NCBI RefSeq assembly: GCF_944380975.1
Contig: NZ_CALWJK010000016.1
Location: forward strand, 1 to 42,056
Origin: an uncultured Agathobaculum sp.
GTDB lineage: Bacteria > Bacillota > Clostridia > Oscillospirales > Butyricicoccaceae
Direction: 5' to 3'
DNA: 42,056 bases
Made by a program: the position numbers and the translations under genes. The first letter of the stretch is position 1. Each line of letters starts with the position of its first letter. The notes under the pieces are model-generated. The model saw only the letters and a list, made by a program, of their open reading frames with translations, was not told the origin of the DNA and ran no database searches. Of this stretch, positions 18,597-27,533 are shown piece after piece.

Positions 18597-18626
18597 ATTA
18601 TACACTAAACGGGTCGTCTGCCGCAA
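18597..18626 (-). promoter_or_regulatory. gap promoter
   Basis: Minus strand TTGCGG (18621-18626), 18-base spacer, perfect TATAAT (18597-18602), about 50 bases before the gap ATG. Confidence 0.7.
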
Positions 18627-18682
18627 GGTGTAATATTTGTGAAATTTTTGTCATTACAACTAGGCTTTTTGTACATTTTTCT

Positions 18683-18712
18683 TTGCAATGCCTTCCCGTC
18701 TGGTGGTATAAT
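18683..18712 (+). promoter_or_regulatory. Promoter of the GHKL ATPase gene
   Basis: TTGCAA (18683-18688), 18-base spacer and TATAAT (18707-18712) preceded by TGG, an extended -10. It leaves a leader of about 80 bases. Confidence 0.7.
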
Positions 18713-18798
18713 AAGCACATCCCACAAAATATAGTATTTCAGCCACCGCATAACCTTATACCCAGCAAAGAGAAACAAAAATATTTTGGAGGATAGAG

Positions 18799-19869
18799 AT
18801 GGCGGATATTTTCTTTTCCCAGATTGACGAGAAAACCCTGCGTGAGCTGCTCGCCCGTACCGGCCTGCGCGATGCGGCGGTCGTCACTGTTTCTTCCACG
18901 CTCCATATCGAAAACGGCAATCAGGCTGCGGCGCGCCTGACCGGACTGCACCCGCTCGAGCGCATCGACCAGCTGCTCAGTGAACAGGCATCTGCCGCCC
19001 TGCGCGACTGCATCGCGTCTCACACACCCCATACGGTTTATGAAGAGCTCGACGGTTTGGAATACCGTCTGGAGATCCTACCACACCGTGACGGCGCACT
19101 GCTGGCCTTTGTGCGCGACGATCGCGCCTCCTATGATGGTACGCTTCGCGTGCTGCATGCCAAGGGCACACAATATCTGGGGGCTTTGCTGGCAGACGCC
19201 GCACAGGTGGACGATCCTGTGCTGGCTGCGCACCTGCGTCGCCAGTGCTTGCGGATGCACCGTCTGCTCCTGCACTCGGATTTTCTGCACGACCCGCCGT
19301 TGACAGAACAGCTGCAACTGCATTATTGCGATCTGGCTGAGCTGTGCCGCGACGCAGCAGAACAGGCTGCTGCCCATGGTTCCGTTCCCATTACAGTGCA
19401 TGCGGAAGAAACCTGTATCGCGCTGGTGGAGCCGCAGCTCATCCGCACCGCACTATACAACCTGCTGACAAACGCCCTGCATGTCACCCCGACGGACGGT
19501 GACATCTGTCTGAGCCTGTATGATGACGGCGCATTTTTCACCACCACAGTTGCTGACCGTGGTCCCGGTCTGGATGCGGCACGTTTTGAAGCGTTGCTAT
19601 CCGGATGGCAGATGCCTGCCCCACTCGACGAGTATCTTGCGCTTGCGCGACAAGGCACACCGCCCGGACTGGGTTTGCCGCTCATCCAACGCATCGCGCA
19701 GCTGCACGGCGGCAGTCTGCTGCTGTCCCCGCGTGAGGGCGGCGGCAGTCAGCTGCATTTCACCCTTGCGCATCTGCCTGAAGCGCTCGCCGATCACAAC
19801 CTGCACGCCCCCATGATCTTGGAGGACGGCTACCCGCTGGAAGAGATCGAATTTTCTGTTTTGGGTTAA
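18799..19869 (+). CDS. Orphan cytosolic GHKL (histidine-kinase-type) ATPase
   Basis: A 356-residue protein with a C-terminal HATPase_c domain: N box ALYNLLTNALHVTP (218-231), G1 DRGPGLD (253-259), G2 GLGLPLIQRIAQLHGG (290-305). The N-terminal 110 residues look PAS-like (VVTVSSTLHIENGNQAAARLTG). I cannot find a normal phospho-acceptor H box (H-E/D-x-R-x-P); the linker has LHAKGTQYLGALL instead. There is no membrane segment and no response regulator next to it. It could be a divergent sensor kinase, or an ATPase that regulates by binding. TTGGAGGA lies 5-8 bases before the ATG. Confidence 0.78.
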   Translation: MADIFFSQIDEKTLRELLARTGLRDAAVVTVSSTLHIENGNQAAARLTGLHPLERIDQLLSEQASAALRDCIASHTPHTVYEELDGLEYRLEILPHRDGALLAFVRDDRASYDGTLRVLHAKGTQYLGALLADAAQVDDPVLAAHLRRQCLRMHRLLLHSDFLHDPPLTEQLQLHYCDLAELCRDAAEQAAAHGSVPITVHAEETCIALVEPQLIRTALYNLLTNALHVTPTDGDICLSLYDDGAFFTTTVADRGPGLDAARFEALLSGWQMPAPLDEYLALARQGTPPGLGLPLIQRIAQLHGGSLLLSPREGGGSQLHFTLAHLPEALADHNLHAPMILEDGYPLEEIEFSVLG

Positions 19870-19875
19870 AAGAGC

Positions 19876-19915
19876 AAAAAGCAGCCGCTGTGCTGGGCAC
19901 AGCGGCTGCTTTTTT
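19876..19915. terminator. Bidirectional terminator
   Basis: A 13-bp stem (19881-19893 with 19897-19909), TGG loop, A run before and T run after, between convergent genes. Confidence 0.92.
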
Positions 19916-19916
19916 G

Positions 19917-20099
19917 TCAGTCCTCTTGGGACACATCGTACGAAGTCCGTACCCGCTCCGCATGGGACACCTGCGCCTGCGCATCCGCAGCGCCGTCCGC
20001 ATTGTCGTGCAGCAGGTCCTCCGCGGCCAGCGTCGTGGTCGTCACAGACAGCACGGCCGCGCCGGTCAGAAAGTACGAAAGCACCTGTTTGAATGTCAT
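19917..20099 (-). CDS. Small protein with signal-peptide-like N-terminus
   Basis: 60 residues: K4, a hydrophobic stretch YFLTGAAVLSVTTTTLAA (8-25) with a possible signal peptidase site after LAA, then an acidic polar tail ending SYDVSQED. A perfect AGGAGG lies 8 bases before the ATG, and a terminator follows the stop. An extended -10-like TGG-TATCAT lies upstream (about 20147-20152). I do not recognise the family. The strong translation signals make it likely to be a real gene rather than chance. Confidence 0.65.
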   Translation of the reverse strand: MTFKQVLSYFLTGAAVLSVTTTTLAAEDLLHDNADGAADAQAQVSHAERVRTSYDVSQED

Positions 20100-20194
20100 C
20101 TTCGGAACCTCCTGTCAGATGATCCTTCATGGTTCAGCTTATGATACCATAGCTTGGGCTCTTTGGCTGCAAAATGTAACAAAGACGTAATGAA

Positions 20195-20217
20195 GGGCGG
20201 CAAAAGCCGCCCTTTTT
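20195..20217. terminator. Hairpin downstream of the M18 peptidase operon
   Basis: Perfect GGGCGGC/GCCGCCC stem with AAAA loop, 5 Ts on the plus side and only a weak T tail on the minus side. It probably ends the minus operon, although the better T run faces the plus strand, where no gene precedes it. Confidence 0.55.
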
Positions 20218-20244
20218 GTCACCAAATTGTTGCTTGCCCAGAGA

Positions 20245-21639
20245 TCAGTCCTTGTAGAAAGCACCGAAGCCCTTATACGCCATATAGAGGTCCAGCTTTG
20301 CGATCACCTCAAACGGTGCATGCATGGAAAGCACAGGCACGCCTGCGTCCACCGTGTCGATGTTGCGGTTTGCCAGATACATGGCAACCGTGCCGCCGCC
20401 GCCCTGGTCAACCTTGCCAAGCTGGCCGGTCTGCCAGACCACGTCCGCCTTATCGAAAATGCAGCGGATGCGCGCCATCAGCTCCGCAGTTGCGTCCGAC
20501 GTGCCAGATTTACCACGCGCACCCGTGTACTTGACCAACGCAAAGCCACAGTTTGCCTTGGCGTCGTTGCGCTTTTCCGAAACCTCGGGGAAATTCGGGT
20601 CAAAGGCGTTGCACACGTCAGCGGACAGGCAGACCGAGTTCTCATAGCACTCGTCGAGCAGCGCACCCTGCGCACGGCACAGGTCAGCCATAAAGGTGTC
20701 GAATGCGTGCGACTGCATGCCCGTCACGCCGTCCGAACCGGTCTCCTCCTTGTCCACCAGCAGACACACGCAAGTATGAGCGGGCGTTGCCTTGAGGTCG
20801 AGCAGCGCGGTTGCCGCCGTGTACGAGCAGACGCGGTCATCGTGGCCATACGAGCCAACAAACGAACGGTCAAAGCCGATATCACACGCCTTAAACGCCG
20901 GCACGCAACACAGCTCCGCCGACAGGAAATCCGCTTCCACCATGCCGTACTGGCGGTTTAAGTGCTCCATAATAGCGAGCTTGATCTTCTCGCTGCATTT
21001 TTCGTCTACTGTTTCGCTCGGCACCGAGCCGATCAGCACGTTCAGGCCTTCGCCCTTGATGACCTCGGTCGCCTTTTTGGTCATCTGCTCGGACGCAAGA
21101 TGCGGCAGCAGGTCGGTGATGACGAACTTCGGGTCATCCGGCTTGTCGCCCACACGCACCTCTACCGTTTTCATCTGCCCGTTATGGCAAACGCAGACCA
21201 CGCCGCGCAGCTCGAGCGGAATCGCCGTCCACTGGTACTTTTTGATACCGCCATAGTAATGCGTCTTGAAAAATGCCATGCCGCCGTCCTCATAGAGCGG
21301 CACGGTGCGGATATCGACGCGCGGTGCGTCGAGATGGGCAGCGGTCAGGCGCACGCCCTCGGAAATGTCCTTTTTGCCGATGACGGCAAGCATGATGCCC
21401 TTATTCCGGTTGATCCGATAGATCTTGTCGCCCGCCTTGAGGATATCATCGCGCTTCCACGCGTGAAAGCCCTTGGCCTCTGCCATGCGCACCATTTCCG
21501 CAACTGCGTCACGCTCGGTCTTGGCTTCGTCCAGAAATGCCTTGTATTCCTCGGCATACGCCTGCATGCCGCGCTTATCGCTGCCGGTCAGACGGTCAAA
21601 ACCCGGCTTTTTGTCATAAAAAAGCTGTTCAGAAGTCAT
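20245..21639 (-). CDS. M18 family aminopeptidase (aspartyl aminopeptidase type)
   Basis: A 464-residue zinc metallopeptidase that removes N-terminal, mainly acidic, residues from peptides. Metal-binding and catalytic boxes visible in order: AAHLDAPRVD (His ligand and D, near residues 100-109), YGHDDRV (near 270), KEETGSDGV (general-base and metal Glu, near 303), SADVCNAFDPNFP (near 345) and SMHAPFEV (last His ligand, near 440). Full length for the family. It follows the coaE stop by 3 bases, with AAAGGAG inside the end of coaE as its ribosome site, so the two are translationally linked. Last gene of the seven-gene minus operon. Confidence 0.92.
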   Translation of the reverse strand: MTSEQLFYDKKPGFDRLTGSDKRGMQAYAEEYKAFLDEAKTERDAVAEMVRMAEAKGFHAWKRDDILKAGDKIYRINRNKGIMLAVIGKKDISEGVRLTAAHLDAPRVDIRTVPLYEDGGMAFFKTHYYGGIKKYQWTAIPLELRGVVCVCHNGQMKTVEVRVGDKPDDPKFVITDLLPHLASEQMTKKATEVIKGEGLNVLIGSVPSETVDEKCSEKIKLAIMEHLNRQYGMVEADFLSAELCCVPAFKACDIGFDRSFVGSYGHDDRVCSYTAATALLDLKATPAHTCVCLLVDKEETGSDGVTGMQSHAFDTFMADLCRAQGALLDECYENSVCLSADVCNAFDPNFPEVSEKRNDAKANCGFALVKYTGARGKSGTSDATAELMARIRCIFDKADVVWQTGQLGKVDQGGGGTVAMYLANRNIDTVDAGVPVLSMHAPFEVIAKLDLYMAYKGFGAFYKD

Positions 21640-21642
21640 TGC

Positions 21643-22233
21643 TCATTCTCCTTTGCATAAATCTTCAAAAATCGCGTCGGCCTGCCGCTGCAAATCGGCA
21701 ATGCCGCCGTTGTTTTCCACAATGTAATCGCACCGCGCACGATAGAATTCCGCGTCCGGCTGCGCCCCAATGCGGGCACGGGCGGCTGGCTCATCCAATC
21801 CATCGCGCGCCATGATGCGCGCAACGCGCGTCTCGGTATCCGCCAGCACACCAATGATACGCTCACACAGGTCGTCCGCACCGACCTCAAACAACGTCGG
21901 TGCATCGTACAGCACAAATGGACAATCGCCCTGCGCGCACATAGTCTCCAGCGATGCTACGCGGATGTATGGCAGGGTGATCGCATTGAGTTGTTTCAGC
22001 TTTTCCGGGTCGGCAAACACGATGGAGGCGAGTTTGGGGCGGTCGAGCGCACCGTTTTGATCCAGCACCCCGCCGAACGCCGCGTCGAGCGCGGCGAGCA
22101 TGTCGCGATTTTCCGCACAAAGCGTGCGATAGACCGCGTCTGCATCTACCCAGCCCGCGCCTTTTTCACGCAGCAACGCGGCAAACGTGCCCTTGCCCGT
22201 GCCGCTGCCGCCGGTCAGCCCGATGATTCTCAT
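21643..22233 (-). CDS. coaE: Dephospho-CoA kinase
   Basis: A 196-residue enzyme for the last step of coenzyme A synthesis, phosphorylating the ribose 3'-hydroxyl of dephospho-CoA. P-loop GLTGGSGTGKGTF at residues 5-17; DADAVYR near 33-39; LPYIR...D and IVENNG near the end are typical. AAGAAGGTGG precedes the ATG. It sits 29 bases after sua5 and 3 bases before the M18 gene. Confidence 0.94.
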   Translation of the reverse strand: MRIIGLTGGSGTGKGTFAALLREKGAGWVDADAVYRTLCAENRDMLAALDAAFGGVLDQNGALDRPKLASIVFADPEKLKQLNAITLPYIRVASLETMCAQGDCPFVLYDAPTLFEVGADDLCERIIGVLADTETRVARIMARDGLDEPAARARIGAQPDAEFYRARCDYIVENNGGIADLQRQADAIFEDLCKGE

Positions 22234-22262
22234 TTTTCCACCTTCTTTTGCGGGTTATGCAG

Positions 22263-23291
22263 TCAGCCCAATTCAATCACATGGAAGCCCGCGGCTTTTT
22301 TGATGCGATTGGCGACCGCCAGACCCAGTCCCTCGTCCGATGGACACTGTGCCCAAATCTGCTGCACGTCCGTCTCGTCAAACGCACGCAGTCGGTCGAA
22401 CACCTCGCGCGCCTGCGCAGCAAGGTCGGATTGCGAGCCGAAGCATTCCACCGCGCAAGTGGGGAACCGATCTTGATATTCATCAAAGCACAGAACGCCA
22501 GTGGGGCCGTTGATATGTTCTGCAATATAGTCTGCCGTCTTTTGTGGGTCTCCGCGCACCACTGTCACCGGCGCCTTGGGCGCATAGTGGCGGTACTTCA
22601 TGCCCGGCGCGGATACCTCGACATCGTCCCCGATCTTTTCAAACAGCGCGCGGTCGACTTCGACCTCACCCAGCACGGTTTCGAGCTGCTCAAGCGTAAT
22701 ACCGCCCGGTCGCAGCAAGCGCGGCTTATCGAGCGCCAGCGTCACGACCGTGGACTCCACGCCCACGCCGCACGGCCCGCCATCCAGAATGGCAGCAATT
22801 TTGCCGTCCATATCGCGCAGCACATGCTCAGCCGTCGTGGTAGACGGGCGGCCGGACGTATTTGCGGAGGGCGCAGCCAGTGGCACGCCTGCTGCGCGAA
22901 TCAAATCACGCGCCAGCGGATGCGACGGCAGACGGATGCCGACCGTGCCCAGCCCGCACGAAACTTCGTTCGGAATGCAGTCGCCCTTTGGCACGATCAT
23001 GGTCAGCGGGCCGGGCCAGAACGCCTCAGCGAGCAGCTTCGCCTGCGGCGGCACGGCCGGACACAGATCGTAGATCTGCTCAAAGTCCGCGATATGCACG
23101 ATCAGCGGGTTATCCTGTGGACGGCCCTTTGCGTGGAAGATTTTCGCCACTGCATCCCCATTTAAGGCGTTTGCAGCAAGCCCATAGACTGTTTCCGTGG
23201 GCATGCCTACCACTTCGCCCTGCAAAATCAGGTCAGCAGCAGTTTTTATTGCGCTTTCATCTTCTTGTGGGGAAAGCATACTCGTTTTCAC
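22263..23291 (-). CDS. Threonylcarbamoyl-AMP synthase, Sua5/TsaC family
   Basis: A 342-residue enzyme making threonylcarbamoyl-AMP for the t6A base of ANN-decoding tRNAs. The YrdC domain has PTETVYGLAANA (31-42), KGRPQDNPL (near 56) and SANTSGRPSTTTAEHV (near 140). The C-terminal Sua5 domain (after about 215, MKYRHYAPKAPV linker) distinguishes it from short TsaC. The likely start is GTG at 23289-23291 with GGAAGTG upstream; an ATG four codons on is an alternative. Placement near prfA is conserved in Firmicutes. Confidence 0.93.
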   Translation of the reverse strand: MKTSMLSPQEDESAIKTAADLILQGEVVGMPTETVYGLAANALNGDAVAKIFHAKGRPQDNPLIVHIADFEQIYDLCPAVPPQAKLLAEAFWPGPLTMIVPKGDCIPNEVSCGLGTVGIRLPSHPLARDLIRAAGVPLAAPSANTSGRPSTTTAEHVLRDMDGKIAAILDGGPCGVGVESTVVTLALDKPRLLRPGGITLEQLETVLGEVEVDRALFEKIGDDVEVSAPGMKYRHYAPKAPVTVVRGDPQKTADYIAEHINGPTGVLCFDEYQDRFPTCAVECFGSQSDLAAQAREVFDRLRAFDETDVQQIWAQCPSDEGLGLAVANRIKKAAGFHVIELG

Positions 23292-23318
23292 TTACTTTTC
23301 ACTTCCATATAGAGAATT

Positions 23319-23531
23319 TTATCCAATTAATATTGGTGAAAGGGCAAAAAGCACATTGGGCGCGTCGATCACGCCAGTATAAATACCGACTGCAACCAGC
23401 GCCGCGCCGATCGCCAGCAGAATCAGCCGCTTGGTGATCTTAAGCGCGAACAGAATCAGATTGATGGCCACCAGCGCGCCGCCAATCACCATCCACGGCG
23501 CAGACTGCATCAGGGCAGTAAGTTCATTCAT
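23319..23531 (-). CDS. Small two-helix membrane protein
   Basis: 70 residues, mostly hydrophobic: helix 1 about 13-31 (WMVIGGALVAINLILFALK), a short basic link KITKR, helix 2 about 36-52 (LILLAIGAALVAVGIYTGV). AAAGGAG lies 10 bases before the ATG. It occupies the slot between prfA and sua5 where Bacillus has prmC and other genes. Family not recognised. Confidence 0.75.
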   Translation of the reverse strand: MNELTALMQSAPWMVIGGALVAINLILFALKITKRLILLAIGAALVAVGIYTGVIDAPNVLFALSPILIG

Positions 23532-23555
23532 TGCAGAGTTTCTCCTTTCGAGGGG

Positions 23556-24620
23556 TCAGGTTTCGCTTTGCGCTTTCATCTTTTCAGCCGTGTCCGCTGC
23601 GATCAGTGCGTCCAGCACCTCATCCATGTCACCGTTCAAAAACTGGTCGAGCTTGTAGATCGTCAGCTTGATGCGGTGGTCGGACACCCGGTTTTCCGGG
23701 AAGTTATAGGTGCGGATGCGTTCGGAGCGGTCGCCCGTACCAACCTGACTTTTACGGTCAGCGGCAATAGCGGCCTGCTGTTTTTCGACCTCGGCTTCGT
23801 ACAGGCGGCTGCGCAGCACGCGCAGGGCTTTGTCTTTGTTCTTATGCTGGCTGCGTTCGTCCTGACATTCCACGACTGTACCGGTCGGGATATGGGTCAC
23901 ACGGATCGCCGAGGACGTTTTATTGATATGCTGGCCGCCCGCGCCCGATGAACGGAATGTATCAATACGCAGATCGTTCGGATCAAGGTAGAAGTCCACC
24001 TCTTCCGCTTCGGGCAGTACCGCAACCGTCGTTGTTGAGGTGTGCACGCGGCCTTGGCTCTCGGTCTCCGGCACGCGCTGAACACGGTGCACACCGCTCT
24101 CGAACTTGAGCCGCGAATACACCTTATCACCTGCCACGCGGAACACGATTTCTTTGTAGCCGCCGAGCTCGGTCTCGGACGCACTCATCACTTCGGTCTG
24201 CCAGCCGCGTTTATCGGCATACATCGTGTACATGCGGTACAAATCCGCCGCAAACAGTGCGCTTTCTTCGCCGCCCGCGCCGCCGCGTATTTCCACGAAA
24301 ATATTTTTGTCGTCGTTCGGGTCTTTGGGCAGCAGCAGGATCTTCAGTTCCTCTTCGAGCCGCTTTTCCTCAGCCTTGGCTGCGTGCAGCTCCTCCTGCG
24401 CCAGCTCCTTCATATCCGGGTCGGACAGCATTCCGGTCGCGTCCACAATGGTCTGCCGTGCCTGTTCGTACGCGCGGTACGTTGTGACGATCGGCTCGAG
24501 CTCATTGCGCTCCTTGAGCAGCTTCGCCGCACGATCGGGATCATCATACAGCCCCGGCTCAGACAAACGGGCTTCCAGCTCATCCATGCGCTGGCACAGC
24601 CCCTTCACTTTTTCAAACAT
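23556..24620 (-). CDS. prfA: Peptide chain release factor 1
   Basis: 354 residues; recognises UAA and UAG and triggers peptide release. The catalytic GGQ is in [19 protein letters not shown] (about residue 230). [15 protein letters not shown] and [20 protein letters not shown] are RF1-type rather than RF2-type. AAGGAG lies 6 bases before the ATG. It is 16 bases after ydcF-like on the same strand. The prmC methylase gene that often follows prfA is absent here. Confidence 0.97.
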   Translation of the reverse strand: MFEKVKGLCQRMDELEARLSEPGLYDDPDRAAKLLKERNELEPIVTTYRAYEQARQTIVDATGMLSDPDMKELAQEELHAAKAEEKRLEEELKILLLPKDPNDDKNIFVEIRGGAGGEESALFAADLYRMYTMYADKRGWQTEVMSASETELGGYKEIVFRVAGDKVYSRLKFESGVHRVQRVPETESQGRVHTSTTTVAVLPEAEEVDFYLDPNDLRIDTFRSSGAGGQHINKTSSAIRVTHIPTGTVVECQDERSQHKNKDKALRVLRSRLYEAEVEKQQAAIAADRKSQVGTGDRSERIRTYNFPENRVSDHRIKLTIYKLDQFLNGDMDEVLDALIAADTAEKMKAQSET

Positions 24621-24636
24621 GCGTTTCTCCTTCCCC

Positions 24637-25419
24637 TCAGGCCGTCCACCGGCCGGTCAGCATCAATCCAAGGATCGAGCAGTATTCCCGGCAACGCACC
24701 GCCACCCACTGCCCGGGATAGGGTGTCGGCGCGGGAACGCCCAGCCCCTCTTCATAGCCCGCGCGGCGCATCAGCATTTTGGCGCGCGCCAAATGATAGT
24801 CGCTCGTCACCACCGCAGCCGTGTAGCTTTCGTGATCGCGCTTTTCTGCGTTCTCGATCAGTGCACGCGCATTCGCCAGATTTTCGATCGTGTTGGTGGA
24901 CGCATCCTCGCGCAGCAGACGGGCAGGGTCAACGCCCTTTTGCTCGGTCAGGTACGCAAACATGGAATCCGCTTCGGTGCACGGTTCATTGCCGCCCTGT
25001 CCGCCGCACAGCACCGCTTTGCTGTCCGGGTTGGCAGCCAGCAGATCGGCGGCGGTATCGCACCGTGCGGCGAGCGCTGCGGACGGCTGTCCATCCGGGT
25101 TGACCAGCGCACCAAGCACGATATAATAATCCGCCTGCGTATCGGCTTGTTCCGCTCGCATGCCGGACTGAATGACAAACACCTGAATAGCGACGAAGGA
25201 CACCACAAACAATGCGAACAGCACGCGCCCCACGACCGCCAGCACGCGGCAGGCGCGGTATTTTTCCCGTCCACGCAGCATCAGCCACATCCCCGCGCAG
25301 CCTACGGCGAGCGCAAGGAAGAATGCTGCGCCGAAGCGTGACGGTGCCCATGGCAGCTGTATCACGCCGCCCACAACGAACACCGCCGCGAGCGCCAGCC
25401 AGAATTTGCGTTCGGTCAT
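24637..25419 (-). CDS. YdcF/ElyC-like DUF218 membrane protein
   Basis: A 260-residue protein with three N-terminal membrane segments (about 7-24, 30-48, 63-84) and an extracytoplasmic DUF218 domain: [48 protein letters not shown] and [11 protein letters not shown] are the family boxes. Relatives (SanA, ElyC) affect the cell envelope; the reaction is unknown. Its ATG overlaps the ABC-F stop by four bases (ATGA), suggesting coupled translation. Confidence 0.9.
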   Translation of the reverse strand: MTERKFWLALAAVFVVGGVIQLPWAPSRFGAAFFLALAVGCAGMWLMLRGREKYRACRVLAVVGRVLFALFVVSFVAIQVFVIQSGMRAEQADTQADYYIVLGALVNPDGQPSAALAARCDTAADLLAANPDSKAVLCGGQGGNEPCTEADSMFAYLTEQKGVDPARLLREDASTNTIENLANARALIENAEKRDHESYTAAVVTSDYHLARAKMLMRRAGYEEGLGVPAPTPYPGQWVAVRCREYCSILGLMLTGRWTA

Positions 25420-27344
25420 TGCTGTAATTCCTCCAACTCAGCCGCTACGGCCTCCCATTCATCCATCTTGGCGGCCAGCGACTCGTCGCATGCTTCCTTT
25501 TCGGTCATCAGCTCCAGCAGCCGCGCTGAATCAGACGAAGCCTCGATCATCTGCTGTTCCAAGTCCGCCGACTGCTGCTCCAGCTGAGAGATTTCCCGCT
25601 CGAGGGTGTTGAGCTGTTTCTGCAAATTTTTCGTGCCGCCTGTGCGTTTCGGCTTTTCCGGCGGGCGGGGAACGTCGTCCAGCGTCGGGACATCGGGCTT
25701 TTTGCGTTTTGGCGCCGGGACAGGCGCAGGCGTTTCCGGTTTGACCCCTTTTTCGCGGTACGCCAGAAAATCCGAGTACGAGCCAATAAAGTCGATCAGA
25801 TGACCGTCCTCCAGATACAGCACGCGGGTCGCAAATCGCTCGACAAAATATCGGTCGTGCGAGACAAACAGCAACGTGCCGTCGAATGCCTCAACCGCCT
25901 CCTCAATCCATTCACGGCTGGACAAATCCAGATGATTGGTCGGCTCGTCGAGGATGAGGAAATTGAGCGGGTCATACATCAGCTCACACAGTCGCAAACG
26001 ACTTTTCTCGCCGCCGGACAGCATTTCCACGGTTTTCATCTGCTGCTCACCCGTAAACTGGAACGAGCCGAGCCGATTGCGCGCGACCTGCATGGACACA
26101 TTTTTGTCATAGATCAACGTGTCGATCAGGTTGCGGTGCGGGTTGGCGAAATGCACCTGTTGCGGCAGATAGGCGGGGCGTAGTCCCACACCTTTACGAA
26201 TTACGCCGTTATCCGGCATTTCCTCGCCCAGCAGGATTTTGAGCAGCGTCGTTTTGCCCGCACCGTTCGCGCCCAGCAGCGCGACCTTTTCACGGTTGCG
26301 GATATTGAAGCTGATATCATGTAATATTTCCCGCCCATCATAACTCTTTGTAATATCCTTGACCTTGAGAACCTCTTCGGTTTCATAGTTCGGGTCACCA
26401 AAGGTGACGGTCATTTTCTTTTCAGTCTTGGGGCGGTCGGTGACTTTCATGCGCGCGATGCGTTTCTCGATGGACGCCGCACGTTTGGCGAGGTGCTCAG
26501 TGCCGTGCTCATGCATCATGCGGGCGGTCGCTTCCAGACGCTTTTTCTCTGCCATCTCATGTTCATGGTGCTTAAGCTGCTCCTCGCGGCGGCGCTCCCG
26601 CTCGACGGCGTAATACGAGTAGTTACCGTTATAGAAATCGCAGGTGCAGTCGTGAATCTCGATCACGCGGTCGCAGCACTGGTCAATGAACCAGCGGTCA
26701 TGGGAAATAATCATAACAGTGCCGCGGTAGTTCTCGAGGTATTCCCCGAGCCAGTCCACTGCCTGCATATCCAGATGGTTGGTCGGCTCGTCGAGCAGCA
26801 GGATATCGGTCTGCTCCAAAATGATGCGTGCCAAATTGATGCGCGTCTTTTCCCCGCCGGACAGCAGCGCGAACTGCTGCGCACGCATTGCCGGGGGAAT
26901 CTCCAGACCGTTGCACACACGGTCGATCTCGTAATCGCGGTTATAGCCGCCGAGGATTTCCAGACGGGTTTCCAGCTGGGCATACCGTTTGAGCAAGGAT
27001 GCATCATCCGGACGGCGGGTCATCTCATCGGTCAGCGCATCCATCGCAGCAGCGGCCTCGTCCGATTCGCGGAACGCAAGGCGCAGCACATCCTCGACCG
27101 TGGATTCCGGCGGGAAGTCCGGCATCTGGTCGATCACACCCGCGGTTTTACCCTGCCCAAAGGACACATGCCCGCCGTCATAGGGCAGACGGCCGGTCAG
27201 CACATTCAGCAGCGTGGTTTTGCCCGCGCCGTTTGCGCCGAGGATGGCTACCTTTTCTCCCGGCTGGATGTCAAAGGAAATATCCTGTAAAATCAGCTTA
27301 TCGCCATAATATTTGGTCAGATTTTGTACGGAAATATCAGCCAC
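25416..27344 (-). CDS. ABC-F family ATPase (ribosome-associated)
   Basis: 642 residues with two ABC domains and no membrane part, as in the ABC-F translation factors. Domain 1: GANGAGKTT (36-44), LSGGEKTRINLA, LLLDEPTNHLD. Linker with basic coiled coil (RERRREEQLKHHEHEMAEKKR, shown in part). Domain 2: GANGAGKTT near 355, MLSGGEKSRLRL, LILDEPTNHLD. A C-terminal coiled coil (LNTLEREISQLEQQSADLEQQ region) resembles Uup/YdiF types. Could be housekeeping or antibiotic resistance; core-gene context favours housekeeping. First gene of the seven-gene operon. AAAGGAG precedes the ATG. Confidence 0.93.
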   Translation of the reverse strand: MADISVQNLTKYYGDKLILQDISFDIQPGEKVAILGANGAGKTTLLNVLTGRLPYDGGHVSFGQGKTAGVIDQMPDFPPESTVEDVLRLAFRESDEAAAAMDALTDEMTRRPDDASLLKRYAQLETRLEILGGYNRDYEIDRVCNGLEIPPAMRAQQFALLSGGEKTRINLARIILEQTDILLLDEPTNHLDMQAVDWLGEYLENYRGTVMIISHDRWFIDQCCDRVIEIHDCTCDFYNGNYSYYAVERERRREEQLKHHEHEMAEKKRLEATARMMHEHGTEHLAKRAASIEKRIARMKVTDRPKTEKKMTVTFGDPNYETEEVLKVKDITKSYDGREILHDISFNIRNREKVALLGANGAGKTTLLKILLGEEMPDNGVIRKGVGLRPAYLPQQVHFANPHRNLIDTLIYDKNVSMQVARNRLGSFQFTGEQQMKTVEMLSGGEKSRLRLCELMYDPLNFLILDEPTNHLDLSSREWIEEAVEAFDGTLLFVSHDRYFVERFATRVLYLEDGHLIDFIGSYSDFLAYREKGVKPETPAPVPAPKRKKPDVPTLDDVPRPPEKPKRTGGTKNLQKQLNTLEREISQLEQQSADLEQQMIEASSDSARLLELMTEKEACDESLAAKMDEWEAVAAELEELQQ

Positions 27345-27382
27345 GTCAGGCGGCTCCTTTCGGTTGATTGATAATCAGAGAT

Positions 27383-27391
27383 ATTATAGCA
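27383..27391 (-). promoter_or_regulatory. Promoter of the ABC-F to M18 operon
   Basis: Minus strand TGC-TATAAT (TATAAT at 27383-27388), an extended -10, with a poor -35. It is 39 bases before the ABC-F start. Confidence 0.6.
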
Positions 27392-27465
27392 CGTTTTCGC
27401 ATCGTAGAAAACCCCAAAACGCCATAACGCCCTCTTTTCAAGCCGCAGCACGCACAAAACAGCAA

Positions 27466-27487
27466 AGAGCCGCATCCAAGCGGCTCT
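27466..27487 (-). terminator. Terminator after the lipase gene
   Basis: AGAGCCGC/GCGGCTCT perfect 8-bp stem with 6-base loop, followed on the minus strand by TTGCTGTTTTG, 47 bases after the lipase stop. Confidence 0.7.
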
Positions 27488-27533
27488 CTTCCAGAATTTG
27501 TCCGGTTTTTACCTGCGCCGCCGGAAAGCAGTG

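Noticed and set aside
24226-25341. 371-codon plus frame opposite prfA and ydcF
   Set aside because: Crosses two well-identified genes on the other strand; no ribosome site and no recognisable motif.
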